Of a stretch of DNA of 42,626 nucleotides, positions 26,316 through 33,754 are shown piece after piece. Positions within the stretch are counted from its first letter, which is position 1. Each line of letters starts with the position of its first letter. The stretch spans positions 1-42,626 of the forward strand of contig CAZWEJ010000005.1 in assembly GCA_964632435.1 (NCBI GenBank), given 5' to 3'. Below the pieces are notes generated by a model. It saw nothing but the letters and a program-made list of their open reading frames with translations, was not told where the DNA came from and did not search any database. This stretch comes from CAZWEJ01 sp964632435 (GTDB lineage Bacteria > Patescibacteriota > Saccharimonadia > UBA4664 > SCTI01). A program made the translations under genes and the position numbers.

Positions 26316-26927
26316 ATGCCAAAAATTACGGCAATAAACCAGCAAGTAAAAAAACAAGACCGCTACTCAATATTTGTTGATGGGAAATACGCGTTATCAC
26401 TGTCTTCGGCGCAACTGATCGATTGCGGAATCGCATCAGGCGACGAACTAGACTCAAGGGAGATCGCCAAATTAGTTGATCTTTCGGGCTACGGCAAGAT
26501 GATGGATAGGGCGTACAACTATTTATCATTTCGCCCTCGAAGTAAAAAAGAGGTTTCCGACTACCTTACCAAAAAGGGGTGTGATGAGCCGACTACCCAA
26601 AAAATTATCAATGCTTTGGCTGATCAAAATCTAATAAACGATGCTAGCTTCGCCGAAACTTGGGTCTCTGAGAGACGAGAGTTTCAGCTAAGAAGTAGAC
26701 GGCAATTAGAGCATGAGCTTAGGCAAAAGGGTATCGAAAAGGATGTCATTGATTCAACTATTGATGGTTTCCAGGGCGAAGTTGAAACGATAAAAAATCT
26801 GGTTACAAAAAAATCTCTTGCCCAAAAGTACGCAACAAGAGAAAGGTTAATAGCATATTTATCTTCAAAAGGTTTTCGTTTTAGCGACATTCGAGCTGCT
26901 CTGGAGCAGCTCGAACAAAAATCTTAG
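26316..26927 (+). CDS. recX: Regulatory protein RecX
   Basis: Modulates RecA filaments. The 203-residue protein has the RecX three-helix repeats: AYNYLSFRPRSKKEVSDYLTKKG, FAETWVSERREFQLRSRRQLEHELRQKGI, and a C-terminal RERLIAYLSSKGFRFSDIRAALEQL. A short N-terminal beta segment (ITAINQQVKKQDRYSIFVDGKYALSLS) precedes them, as in longer family members. The start is 1 bp after the recA stop, so the two are coupled. The last 4 bp overlap the convergent small ORF. Confidence 0.92.
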   Translation: MPKITAINQQVKKQDRYSIFVDGKYALSLSSAQLIDCGIASGDELDSREIAKLVDLSGYGKMMDRAYNYLSFRPRSKKEVSDYLTKKGCDEPTTQKIINALADQNLINDASFAETWVSERREFQLRSRRQLEHELRQKGIEKDVIDSTIDGFQGEVETIKNLVTKKSLAQKYATRERLIAYLSSKGFRFSDIRAALEQLEQKS

Positions 26928-26989
26928 TTGGTTGCGACGATGCGATAGGCTAGGCCAAACGCCGCGATAAACAATAGTGCTGTGACCAC
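26924..26989 (-). CDS. Possible 21-residue membrane peptide
   Basis: A minus-strand ORF with GTG start encodes MVTALLFIAAFGLAYRIVATN, one hydrophobic helix with a basic residue. Support comes from signals rather than similarity. AAGGTGG (plus 26994-27000) lies 4 nt before the start, and a well-spaced promoter stands just upstream. It resembles small single-helix accessory peptides in layout only. Too short to identify by family. Confidence 0.45.
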   Translation of the reverse strand: MVTALLFIAAFGLAYRIVATN

Positions 26990-27012
26990 GAAACCACCTT
27001 ATTATGATAAGA

Positions 27013-27041
27013 ATTTTACTCGCGTGGTAGCACTTTTGCAA
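27013..27041 (-). promoter_or_regulatory. Promoter of the 21-residue ORF
   Basis: Minus-strand TTGCAA (plus 27036-27041) and TAAAAT (plus 27013-27018) have a 17-bp spacer. Transcription would begin near 27006, directly before the AAGGTGG ribosome binding site. Confidence 0.6.
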
Positions 27042-27046
27042 GGTTC

Positions 27047-27598
27047 TTATGCTTGAGGAAAACTGCCCTTTGCCGGGATGGCTTTTCTCTCCAAGATGCC
27101 TTTTTTGACCCTAGCATCCTTAACAGTTATAGCCTTTGGCGTTATATCAATAACCTGAGTTCGATCAATAACCAGGCTGTTATAAAGAAGACTTTTCACC
27201 AGTGACTGATGCACATACAGTTTTTGGATCATAAATGTTTTCAAATTGATTGTGTAATCTTCAACCTTCCCGAGCTTGTCTCCAGATTCATTCACCACAT
27301 GTTTTCCAATAGGGTTGAAGCCTGCTTTTACAACATCCTTAAGCCTTACAATCTCCGAGGAGTCCTCAATGTCGTCGAACGAATCTACGATGATGCAATC
27401 GCCAGAAAATTGGCGCACGTCTCGAAGTAATATCACGCCTTCCTTAGGTTTACTCCGGCCAAGATTACAGTTAAGAGCCATTGCTTCAAGGTTCGCCATA
27501 TTGATAATTGGCTGTTCAATATGAGCAATCGCTTGACCGGTTTGAATGCTCATTACAGGCAGATTCTTTAGTTGGCTTGCAAGCACGTACATGGCCAT
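27047..27598 (-). CDS. PRC-barrel domain protein
   Basis: The 183-residue protein contains two PRC-barrel-like units. The first is near 1-70 (LKNLPVMSIQTGQAIAHIEQPIIN). The second is near 85-150 (NPIGKHVVNESGDKLGKVEDYTINLKTFMIQKLYV). PRC barrels occur in photosynthetic reaction-centre H subunits and RimM, and elsewhere as small regulatory or RNA-related modules. No catalytic residues are evident. The start is uncertain: the frame is open to 27643, and ATGs at 27598 and 27592 both fit the first barrel. It is divergent from rpsF. Confidence 0.7.
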   Translation of the reverse strand: MAMYVLASQLKNLPVMSIQTGQAIAHIEQPIINMANLEAMALNCNLGRSKPKEGVILLRDVRQFSGDCIIVDSFDDIEDSSEIVRLKDVVKAGFNPIGKHVVNESGDKLGKVEDYTINLKTFMIQKLYVHQSLVKSLLYNSLVIDRTQVIDITPKAITVKDARVKKGILERKAIPAKGSFPQA

Positions 27599-27642
27599 AT
27601 TATTGACCAGCATACAAAATGAAACAACGGGCATATTTAACA

Positions 27643-27656
27643 ATCAATTAATTGAT
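27643..27656. repeat. Perfect 14-bp palindrome between divergent genes
   Basis: ATCAATTAATTGAT is a perfect inverted repeat between the PRC-barrel gene and the rpsF promoter. It is AT-rich and could be an operator, but there is no second copy nearby. Confidence 0.3.
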
Positions 27657-27698
27657 CAATGGTAAAGTTTGAATAGTCGGTTGAGGGCGTCCTCAACC

Positions 27699-27727
27699 TT
27701 GACTTAACAGATAAAACTTGGTAGAGT
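27699..27727 (+). promoter_or_regulatory. rpsF operon promoter
   Basis: TTGACT (27699-27704) and TAGAGT (27722-27727) have a 17-bp spacer. A leader of about 70 nt follows, with a CTCAA-GAAA-TTGAG hairpin (27755-27768). Bacterial rpsF leaders are often bound by S6:S18, but the CCG-type consensus was not found. An 8-bp hairpin GGTTGAGG/CCTCAACC lies just upstream of the promoter. Confidence 0.6.
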
Positions 27728-27807
27728 TTAGCGAGGTATTTAACCTTTTTGCTCCTCAAGAAATTGAGCGGCACGGCATTAAGCCAGTTCCATAGAAAGG
27801 AGAACGT

Positions 27808-28179
27808 ATGAAACAGTACGAGTTGGTGGTGCTTTTGCACCCAGATCTAGAGATCGATGTCGACACTCCAATCAGCAAGATTGAGAAGTTGATTGATGGC
27901 GTCGACGGTAAAATTACCAAGCGCGACAACTGGGGCAAGAAGCGACTTGCTTATCCAGTTAAGAAGAATCAGTTTGGTATCTATATCTACTTCGAAGTTG
28001 ACCTCAAGCCTGAGGCGGTTCGACAGTTAGAGTCCTCGCTACTCATTACAGAAGAAGTCATTCGATTCCTGTTAGTTAAGCGCGTTGCAACCCCTGCGGT
28101 ATCAACAGCCGAAAAAGCTGATAAGAACGATAAAGAAGAAGATGTAAAAAGGGCCGCGGTAGCGACCGAGAAGGAGTAG
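27808..28179 (+). CDS. rpsF: 30S ribosomal protein S6
   Basis: Binds S18 on the 30S platform. The 123-residue protein starts MKQYELVVLLHPDLE and has the S6 core (GKITKRDNWGKKRLAYPVKKNQFGIYIYFEV; LLITEEVIRFLLVKR). It ends in a charged tail. AAAGGAGA precedes the ATG. First gene of rpsF-ssb-rpsR, the usual bacterial order. Confidence 0.97.
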   Translation: MKQYELVVLLHPDLEIDVDTPISKIEKLIDGVDGKITKRDNWGKKRLAYPVKKNQFGIYIYFEVDLKPEAVRQLESSLLITEEVIRFLLVKRVATPAVSTAEKADKNDKEEDVKRAAVATEKE

Positions 28180-28183
28180 CATA

Positions 28184-28645
28184 ATGGCAAAGAGCTTCAA
28201 TCAAGCAATAGTAATGGGAAACCTAACACGTGACCCCGAGCTAAGAACCACACCTAGCGGACAGGCAGTTGCATCATTTGCAGTTGCAACCAATCGCAGT
28301 TGGGTCGATGGTAGCGGTGATCGTAAAGAGGCGGTTGATTATCACGAGGTAGTCGCCTGGGGGAAGCTCGGTGAGCTTGCCAATCAGTACTTGAGTAAAG
28401 GCCGAAAGGTTATGGTTGTTGGTCGTCTTCAAACCCAGAGCTGGGAAAAAGATGGCATTAAACGATCACGAACCGAAATTGTCGCAAGCGACATTAACTT
28501 CCTAGATCGCCCAACTGATGGACCTTCCGACTTCATGCCAGAGCAGCAAACTGCTCCAACCGAATCAAAATCTAAGAAAAAAGACGTCGTGGTTGATGAC
28601 CTCAAAGATGATGAGCCAGTCAACCTAGACGAAATACCATTTTAA
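28184..28645 (+). CDS. ssb: Single-stranded DNA-binding protein
   Basis: The 153-residue protein has an OB fold at about 1-105 (FNQAIVMGNLTRDPELRTTPSGQAVASFAVATN; GRLQTQSWEKDGIKRSRTEIVA). A short acidic, disordered linker follows and the protein ends in NLDEIPF, the conserved acidic tip that recruits partner proteins. It lies 4 bp after rpsF and 8 bp before rpsR. Confidence 0.97.
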   Translation: MAKSFNQAIVMGNLTRDPELRTTPSGQAVASFAVATNRSWVDGSGDRKEAVDYHEVVAWGKLGELANQYLSKGRKVMVVGRLQTQSWEKDGIKRSRTEIVASDINFLDRPTDGPSDFMPEQQTAPTESKSKKKDVVVDDLKDDEPVNLDEIPF

Positions 28646-28653
28646 GGAGAAAT

Positions 28654-28872
28654 ATGGCTAACTTTTACAGCAAAAAAGTGTGTCGTTTCTGCGCCGAGAA
28701 GGTCGACGAGGTAGATTACAAGGATGTAAAACTGCTTCAACGATATCTCAACAGTTACGGCAAAATTGAAACCCGAAAAAGAACCGGAACCTGCATGAAG
28801 CATCAACGTCGAGTTGCGGTTGCGCTCAAGCGTGCACGTCACCTAGCATTGCTTCCATACGTTGTTCGTTAA
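28654..28872 (+). CDS. rpsR: 30S ribosomal protein S18, zinc-binding form
   Basis: The 72-residue protein keeps a CxxC pair (VCRFCAEK, Cys10 and Cys13) and a CMKH pair downstream, consistent with the C+ zinc-binding version of S18. The core KDVKLLQRYLNSYGKIETRKRTGTC...VAVALKRARHLALLPY is typical. AAGGAG precedes the ATG. Confidence 0.97.
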   Translation: MANFYSKKVCRFCAEKVDEVDYKDVKLLQRYLNSYGKIETRKRTGTCMKHQRRVAVALKRARHLALLPYVVR

Positions 28873-28881
28873 GGATCCTAA

Positions 28882-29445
28882 ATGATTTACGGACACACCG
28901 ATCTTAAGAAGGGGGTTGTGATTGAACTTGATGGCGCTCCGCATCAAGTTCTTGAGTCGTCCCATATCGCGATGGGGCGTGGTGGCGCTGTCATGCGGAC
29001 AAAGCTCAAGAATCTAAAGAGTGGATCAGTTTTTGATAAATCTTTCCGCTCTTCAGATAAACTTCCCGCTGCAGACCTGGCCCGTGAGAACATGCAGTTT
29101 CTATACTCAGACGACACGGGGTTCCATTTTATGAACCAAGATACCTACGAGCAGACCACAATTGGGTATGAACAGGTTGGAGATCTAGGAGGGTATATCA
29201 AGGAAGGCGCCAAAGCTATCGTCATGCTTTACGACGGCAAGCCAATTGCACTGGATATCGGTAACAACGTTTACCTTGAAGTGGTTCAGACTGAGCCGGG
29301 TGCCAAAGGCGATACGGCTACCACAGCTCTCAAGCCGGCTAAGCTGGAAACCGGTATTGAAGTGATGGTTCCACTCTTCATTAATACTGGTGATGTAATC
29401 AAAGTTGATACGCGTAGTGGGGCGTATTTGGAGCGCAAAAAATAG
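28882..29445 (+). CDS. efp: Elongation factor P
   Basis: Relieves ribosome stalling at polyproline. The 187-residue protein has the N-terminal KOW-like domain (VVIELDGAPHQVLESSHIAMGRGGAVMRTKLKNL) and two OB domains, ending SGAYLERKK. The loop tip that normally carries a modified Lys (PGKG) reads MGRG, with Arg33 in that place. An Arg tip is seen in rhamnosylated EF-Ps, but no EarP-type gene is in this window. The stop overlaps the possible ATA start of the next gene (ATAG). Confidence 0.95.
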   Translation: MIYGHTDLKKGVVIELDGAPHQVLESSHIAMGRGGAVMRTKLKNLKSGSVFDKSFRSSDKLPAADLARENMQFLYSDDTGFHFMNQDTYEQTTIGYEQVGDLGGYIKEGAKAIVMLYDGKPIALDIGNNVYLEVVQTEPGAKGDTATTALKPAKLETGIEVMVPLFINTGDVIKVDTRSGAYLERKK

Positions 29446-30179
29446 CCGACAAAAAAAGACTAGATGCCATTTTGGTTGAGCGCGGCATTGCCGATTCACG
29501 ATCGATGGCGCAAGCAATGATAATGGCCGGTGAAGTAAGTCACAAAACCGCCAAACTTACCAAGCCAGGCCAAAATTTTGAGGCGGATATTGAATTAGAT
29601 ATCGCCAACCGACCTCGCTATGTTTCCAGGGGAGGCGATAAGTTGGCATCCGTCGCGGAAAAACTAGGACTAAACTTTGAAGATGCTGTGGTTCTCGATG
29701 TCGGATCTTCAACTGGAGGATTCACCGACTATGCTCTGCAGAACGGAGCAAAAAAAGTTTACGCCGTTGATGTCGGCACAAATCAGCTAGCTTATAAGCT
29801 GAGGAATGATGATCGCGTTGTAGTTATCGAGCAAACTGACATTCGAGATATCGACGTTCACTTGCTCGATCCTACTCCTAATATTGCTGTAGTTGATGTT
29901 TCATTTATTTCCTTAACGAAAATTTTGGATTCGGTTGCTAAGCTAATTACCAAGGATGGACAAATTGTTGCGATGGCCAAGCCTCAATTCGAAACCGATA
30001 AGCCTACTGCTGATAAGCACAAGGGCGTCATTAAGGACGAGAAGTTACGAGCTCAAATTCTTGCAGAGTTTGAATCGAAAATTGATAGCCATTTTGAAAT
30101 CATTGCGAAAGAGGATTCAGAAGTTACTGGGGCCCAGGGGAACAGAGAGTGCTTCTATTTACTAAAGTCGATCGCTTAG
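29442..30179 (+). CDS. tlyA: TlyA family S4-domain rRNA 2'-O-methyltransferase, apparent ATA start
   Basis: S4 RNA-binding domain plus a SAM methyltransferase (VVLDVGSSTGGFTDYALQNGA motif I; VDVSFISLTKIL). Family members 2'-O-methylate rRNA cytidines; some are called hemolysin A. The conserved S4 start, here ADKKRLDAILVERGIADSRS, lies upstream of the first standard start codon in this frame (TTG at 29472). Between the in-frame stop at 29415 and that TTG there is no ATG, GTG or TTG. ATA at 29442 fits: GGAG lies 8 nt upstream (29430-29433), it gives a normal N-terminus, and it overlaps the efp stop as ATAG. If TTG at 29472 is used the S4 domain loses its first ten residues. Confidence 0.85.
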   Translation: MADKKRLDAILVERGIADSRSMAQAMIMAGEVSHKTAKLTKPGQNFEADIELDIANRPRYVSRGGDKLASVAEKLGLNFEDAVVLDVGSSTGGFTDYALQNGAKKVYAVDVGTNQLAYKLRNDDRVVVIEQTDIRDIDVHLLDPTPNIAVVDVSFISLTKILDSVAKLITKDGQIVAMAKPQFETDKPTADKHKGVIKDEKLRAQILAEFESKIDSHFEIIAKEDSEVTGAQGNRECFYLLKSIA

Positions 30180-31231
30180 ACGTTAAAGCGGAACTCAACT
30201 ACATCGTCAGGCTGCATAATGTAGTCTTTGCCCTCAAGACGGGCTTTTCCTGCAGAACGCGCAGCTGTTAAAGATCCTGCATTAATTAGATCTTCGTAAC
30301 TCACCACCTCGGCTCGAATAAAGCCTTTTTCAAAGTCAGTGTGGATAGCTCCCGCTGCCTCTGGAGCAGTCGCACCTTTTTTAATTGTCCAAGCACGTAC
30401 TTCTTTTGGGCCAGCCGTTAAATATGACTGCAACCTGAGCACTTCCTGGCCGATACGTACTAGCGAATCCAAACCAGACTCACTTTGACCAAGATCCTTC
30501 AGTAATTCACGAGCTTCATCTGGATCGAGTGAGCTTAATTCGGCTTCAACTTTAGCGCACAGTACAACCGCCTGTGCAGGAGCGACAGAAGCGATAAGAG
30601 ATTTCTTCATTTCCTCGTGCGAAAGCTCTGATTCATCAACATTGAATACATATATGAATGGTTTAGTCGTAAGCAACTGCATATCGCCAAGATCTTCATT
30701 ATTGAACTTTGCAGCAAACAGAGTTTTTCCTTCGTCCAGAATATCTCGCGCCTTCTTCAATGAAGAGGCGAGGGCCTTTTGGCTAGAATCCTTTGCAATT
30801 TTCGAAAGCCGCCTATCAATTGTTTGAATGTCCGCAAGAATCAGCTCTGTATTGATGGTCGCGATATCATCCTCGGGGCTAATTTTGCCGTCGACATGTG
30901 TCACGTTTTCGTCCTCAAACACGCGTACCACCTGGCAAATCGCATTCGCCTCACGAATGTTGGCTAAAAACTGATTGCCCAGACCCTGGCCTTCACTTGC
31001 TCCTCGAACGAGGCCGGCGATATCGACGAAGGTAACTGTCGATGGGATGATTTTCTTGGCTTCATACAGAGAAGCAAGTTTCTCAAGCCGCCCATCAGGC
31101 ACAGGAACGATACCGACATTTGGTTCAATGGTGGCAAAAGGGTAATTAGCCGCAAGCACGTTGTTGCGGGTGAGTGCATTAAATAAAGTTGATTTGCCCA
31201 CGTTTGGCAGGCCGACGATACCGATCTTCAT
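30176..31231 (-). CDS. ychF: Ribosome-binding GTPase/ATPase YchF
   Basis: OBG-family P-loop NTPase. The 351-residue protein starts MKIGIVGLPNVGKSTLFNALT. It has the G3 segment DIAGLVRGASEGQGLGN, FNVDESE at the position of the altered NKxD that gives ATP preference, and the C-terminal TGS domain ending DYIMQPDDVVEFRFNV. A minus-strand TACAAT (plus 31240-31245) ends 8 nt before the ATG at 31231. Longer in-frame starts overlap that promoter. It converges with tlyA with a 4-bp overlap. Confidence 0.97.
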   Translation of the reverse strand: MKIGIVGLPNVGKSTLFNALTRNNVLAANYPFATIEPNVGIVPVPDGRLEKLASLYEAKKIIPSTVTFVDIAGLVRGASEGQGLGNQFLANIREANAICQVVRVFEDENVTHVDGKISPEDDIATINTELILADIQTIDRRLSKIAKDSSQKALASSLKKARDILDEGKTLFAAKFNNEDLGDMQLLTTKPFIYVFNVDESELSHEEMKKSLIASVAPAQAVVLCAKVEAELSSLDPDEARELLKDLGQSESGLDSLVRIGQEVLRLQSYLTAGPKEVRAWTIKKGATAPEAAGAIHTDFEKGFIRAEVVSYEDLINAGSLTAARSAGKARLEGKDYIMQPDDVVEFRFNV

Positions 31232-31301
31232 AAGGAGTAATTGTAGCATATTCAAGAATAAGAAAAATTATAGTGCTTATGGTTTATGTTAAACTGTGAA
31301 T

Positions 31302-31868
31302 ATGAAAAGAACACTAATAGTTGCAGCTTTAGTTTTAGCATTATCGGTAACAGCTGTAGTGGTTATTCCTCAAGCCAAGGCGGTTCAGAGAGGTGGTCCT
31401 GGCAATGATTGGTACTGGAGGTACCGAAATGTGGACGAAAACTTATTCAAAGCGGCAGCATATATTTACTACAATAATCAAGGCGTGTTAGGTAGAGTTG
31501 ATTGCATGCCTAAAGATGTTGTTATTGAATACAAGACCGGCAATGTTGACCCTTACAATAATTGGTTGGCTTGGGCAAACCTATATGGAGCATATGAAGG
31601 TACCTACCCTGAGGGCTCAAAAAAATATTGTAGGGTTTTTTGGAATACTAATTATCCTCCAGAAACAAGACCGAACGCCTGTGTAACTTTTATCCACGAA
31701 TATGGCCATTTGCTTGGTCGAGAACACAATTTTGATAACACTAAGAGTCCAATGTATCAAGGTTTCGAATTGTATTCAGGTAATAAGGCGGTTGCCCTAT
31801 GGAGGCGCTGGCATAAAAACCTTCTAGCTAGAACTGTGTGCAATGCTGCCGAAATAAGGGGCAGGTGA
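31302..31868 (+). CDS. Secreted metzincin-type metallopeptidase 1
   Basis: The 188-residue protein has a signal peptide (KRTLIVAALVLALSVTAVVVIPQAKA). The zinc motif HEYGHLLGREH near 138-148 fits the metzincin consensus HExxHxxGxxH, and a Met-turn-like SPMYQGF follows. Four Cys are shared with the three paralogues downstream: one in VDCMPKDV, one in YCRVFW, one in NACVTF and one near the C-terminus. It probably acts outside the cell; the substrate is unknown. ATG at 31302 follows GTG at 31296. An extended -10 (TGTTAAACT) lies just upstream, so the message is near-leaderless. Its stop overlaps the next start region as TGATG. Confidence 0.8.
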   Translation: MKRTLIVAALVLALSVTAVVVIPQAKAVQRGGPGNDWYWRYRNVDENLFKAAAYIYYNNQGVLGRVDCMPKDVVIEYKTGNVDPYNNWLAWANLYGAYEGTYPEGSKKYCRVFWNTNYPPETRPNACVTFIHEYGHLLGREHNFDNTKSPMYQGFELYSGNKAVALWRRWHKNLLARTVCNAAEIRGR

Positions 31869-32445
31869 TGATGAGGGGAGAATATAGATATCGCAAAAAG
31901 CGCTAATCCCTTTTATTGTCTTTGCAACGGTTATTGGCGCGTTTAATATTGGTACTTCAGAGGCTAGTGGAAGAAGTTGGAAATACTCATACAGGTCAGA
32001 GGATTTTTTTAGGGCTGCAATATACATCAATTGGATGAATAACGATAGATTAAAAGGGGTGGACTGTGATCCTAAAGATGTAAAATTTATATACTACGAT
32101 TTTGGAGACGATGATAAAAATACCTTAGCTGAAGCAGGAGTTTGGGGAGCATATAAAGACTTCAAAGGGGTTTATGGGGATGTAAGTAAAAAGGATTATG
32201 ACTTCAATTACTGCACAATAAAAGTAAACACTCGCAACAAGGAAATCAGAAAAAATGCATGCATTACTATGATTCACGAATATGGTCATCTCTTAGGATA
32301 TGGCCATTCAAAAAACCCAGATAGTGTAATGTTCTCCCCTTACGACGGGATCCCAATTAATAAGCAAATTGCTCTTCAAGTAAGAAATCAAAAATATAGG
32401 CTATCTAAGTCCATATGCTCGGGACCAGGCTTGAACAAAATATAG
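31868..32445 (+). CDS. Secreted metzincin-type metallopeptidase 2, frameshifted or non-AUG start
   Basis: The downstream frame encodes a complete metzincin (VDCDPKDVKF; CITMIHEYGHLLGYGH; DSVMFSPYDG Met-turn). Its signal peptide region (KALIPFIVFATVIGAFN...SEASG) is open only from 31888, just after a stop at 31885-31887, and has no ATG/GTG/TTG before 32035. Two readings fit. Translation may start at ATG 31868 or 31871 (TGATG overlap with gene 1, giving MRGEYRYRKK) and shift frame at an A5 run at 31895-31899. Alternatively an ATA start at 31888 has AGGGGAG 7 nt upstream. One extra A would restore a single frame. Starting at 32035 would lose the signal peptide. Confidence 0.7.
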
Positions 32446-32478
32446 CAAGTTATCTGCTATATTTGTCTTATAACTATT

Positions 32479-33045
32479 ATGATTAAAAAATTATTAACAA
32501 AAGACTTTGCGTTCATTATTTTTGGATTGGTTTTAACGGTATACAGCTCAGACACTGCACACGCTGGCAGCAGGTGGCAATACTCCAACAGAACAGAAGA
32601 TTACTTTAGGCAAGCAATGACGAGTTGGCATCAAAATAGTGACAACTACCAGAATGCTGACTGTAAGCCCAGCGATGTAAGGTTTAAATATTATGATTTT
32701 GGTCGAGGTCATGAAAATGAAATTGCGTCCGTCGATTATATTTGGGCTGGGTACAAAGAGAATTTATGGAGAGAGGTTCACTTTAACCCAATAGCCTTTA
32801 TGAATTCTTATTGTAAAATCAATATCAACACCATGATTAACAGAGAAACCAGACCTAGAGCATGTATAACCATGATTCATGAGTATGGTCATTTGATTGG
32901 ATATGAACATGTTAGGAATTGGAGAAGTGCAATGTATTCTTCGTGGGATGGCTTAACGGGTCAACGTCGCATCGATCTAGAATCGCGAAATATCAAACAT
33001 AGGCTCGCAAGGTCTATTTGCCCTCAAATATATAGACATACGTAA
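32479..33045 (+). CDS. Secreted metzincin-type metallopeptidase 3
   Basis: The 188-residue protein has a signal peptide (FAFIIFGLVLTVYSSDTAHA). The paralogue pattern is complete: SRWQYSNRTEDYFRQAM, ADCKPSDVRFKYYDFG, YCKIN, CITMIHEYGHLIGYEH with the full HExxHxxGxxH zinc motif, SAMYSSWDG as Met-turn, and a final Cys. It is most similar to gene 2 (shared YYDFG, MIHEYGHL and S-M-[YF]-S-x-x-DG segments), suggesting a recent duplication. AT-rich codon use matches the other three members. Confidence 0.82.
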   Translation: MIKKLLTKDFAFIIFGLVLTVYSSDTAHAGSRWQYSNRTEDYFRQAMTSWHQNSDNYQNADCKPSDVRFKYYDFGRGHENEIASVDYIWAGYKENLWREVHFNPIAFMNSYCKININTMINRETRPRACITMIHEYGHLIGYEHVRNWRSAMYSSWDGLTGQRRIDLESRNIKHRLARSICPQIYRHT

Positions 33046-33057
33046 AGTAAATGAAAT

Positions 33058-33085
33058 GCCCCATCCCTGTGATAGCGGATGGGGC
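33058..33085 (-). terminator. Terminator hairpin of island C
   Basis: GCCCCATCC pairs with GGATGGGGC (9 bp) across a 10-nt loop. On the minus strand it follows the stop codon of the island C gene and leads into a T-rich stretch (ATTTCATTTACTTT). Confidence 0.6.
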
Positions 33086-33090
33086 GTAGT

Positions 33091-33645
33091 TCAGCAGGAG
33101 CTGAGCACCTGCTTGAGGCTTCTTGCCTCCTTGGGAAGATTCTTGTGAGAGCTTGCCCTCATGGAATCCTCGTTGTACCACTCGGCGTGCCAGCGGTACT
33201 CGCTCTTCAGCGGTTCCACGAGGCTGTCGGTGACAATCAAGTCATGACGCTTTGCGAAGTCCTGCGCCCGGACCTCTCTACAGAGGCTTCTGGTGGCTCG
33301 AGTAACACGCTGGTTGCTGGTCGCAAGGTAGCTTCGGCTCACATCGCCGCACCACTTGAGCTTCGACGCTGGGACTTCACTTTCCCCAGCAAGGAGAGCG
33401 AGGTTTCGCCTGGCGACGAACATCTCGCCACGAGCCTTCCCAACCAAGGCAAGCGTCTTCCCGGAGGGGTTAGAGCGATGAGCCTTAAGCTTCGACTGAA
33501 GCTGGTACTCTGCTCGACAGAGCTTGAGAGCAGCCACCTTTGCAGGTGAGTTGGTGGCTGAACTGGGGGAGCCCTTAGAGCTACACGCCGTTGCCGAAGC
33601 AATCAGCGATGTCATCACGCAGAGGATTAGTCCAATGCGGATCAT
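33091..33645 (-). CDS. Secreted or lipoprotein-like protein of unknown function (island C)
   Basis: The 184-residue protein begins MIRIGLILCVMTSLIASATACSSKG, a signal peptide ending in a weak lipobox (SATAC), so Cys21 may be lipidated. The mature part is basic and mostly helical (KARGEMFVARRNLALLAG; SLCREVRAQDFAKRHDLI), with several Cys including the last residue. No family recognised. The ribosome binding site GGAGGTG lies before the ATG. GC-rich codon use contrasts sharply with the AT-rich metzincin genes on both sides. It has its own promoter and terminator and lies on the opposite strand. Confidence 0.68.
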   Translation of the reverse strand: MIRIGLILCVMTSLIASATACSSKGSPSSATNSPAKVAALKLCRAEYQLQSKLKAHRSNPSGKTLALVGKARGEMFVARRNLALLAGESEVPASKLKWCGDVSRSYLATSNQRVTRATRSLCREVRAQDFAKRHDLIVTDSLVEPLKSEYRWHAEWYNEDSMRASSHKNLPKEARSLKQVLSSC

Positions 33646-33655
33646 GGTACTTCAC

Positions 33656-33695
33656 CTCCACGTAGTTGGAACTGAATCACCATACTATAGCATAA
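33656..33695 (-). promoter_or_regulatory. Promoter and leader of island C, shared with island B
   Basis: Minus-strand extended -10 TGCTATAGT (TATAGT at plus 33684-33689). The plus-strand block TACTATAGCATAA (33683-33695) is identical to that of island B, followed by GGAACTGAATC (33668-33678) against GGAACAGAATC, and both have CTCCAC/CGTAG next to the start. Confidence 0.7.
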
Positions 33696-33754
33696 AAAGT
33701 TTAAAAATGCAAATAATTTAGTAAAGCAAAAGTAATTATGCTAACTTAAAAATA

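Noticed and set aside
27735..27807. S6:S18-binding leader motif before rpsF
   Set aside because: A hairpin is present, but the known CCG-containing motif could not be found.
33079..33549. 156-codon plus-strand ORF opposite island C
   Set aside because: The minus-strand frame has a signal peptide, a ribosome binding site, a promoter and a terminator; the plus frame has none and arises from GC-rich codons.
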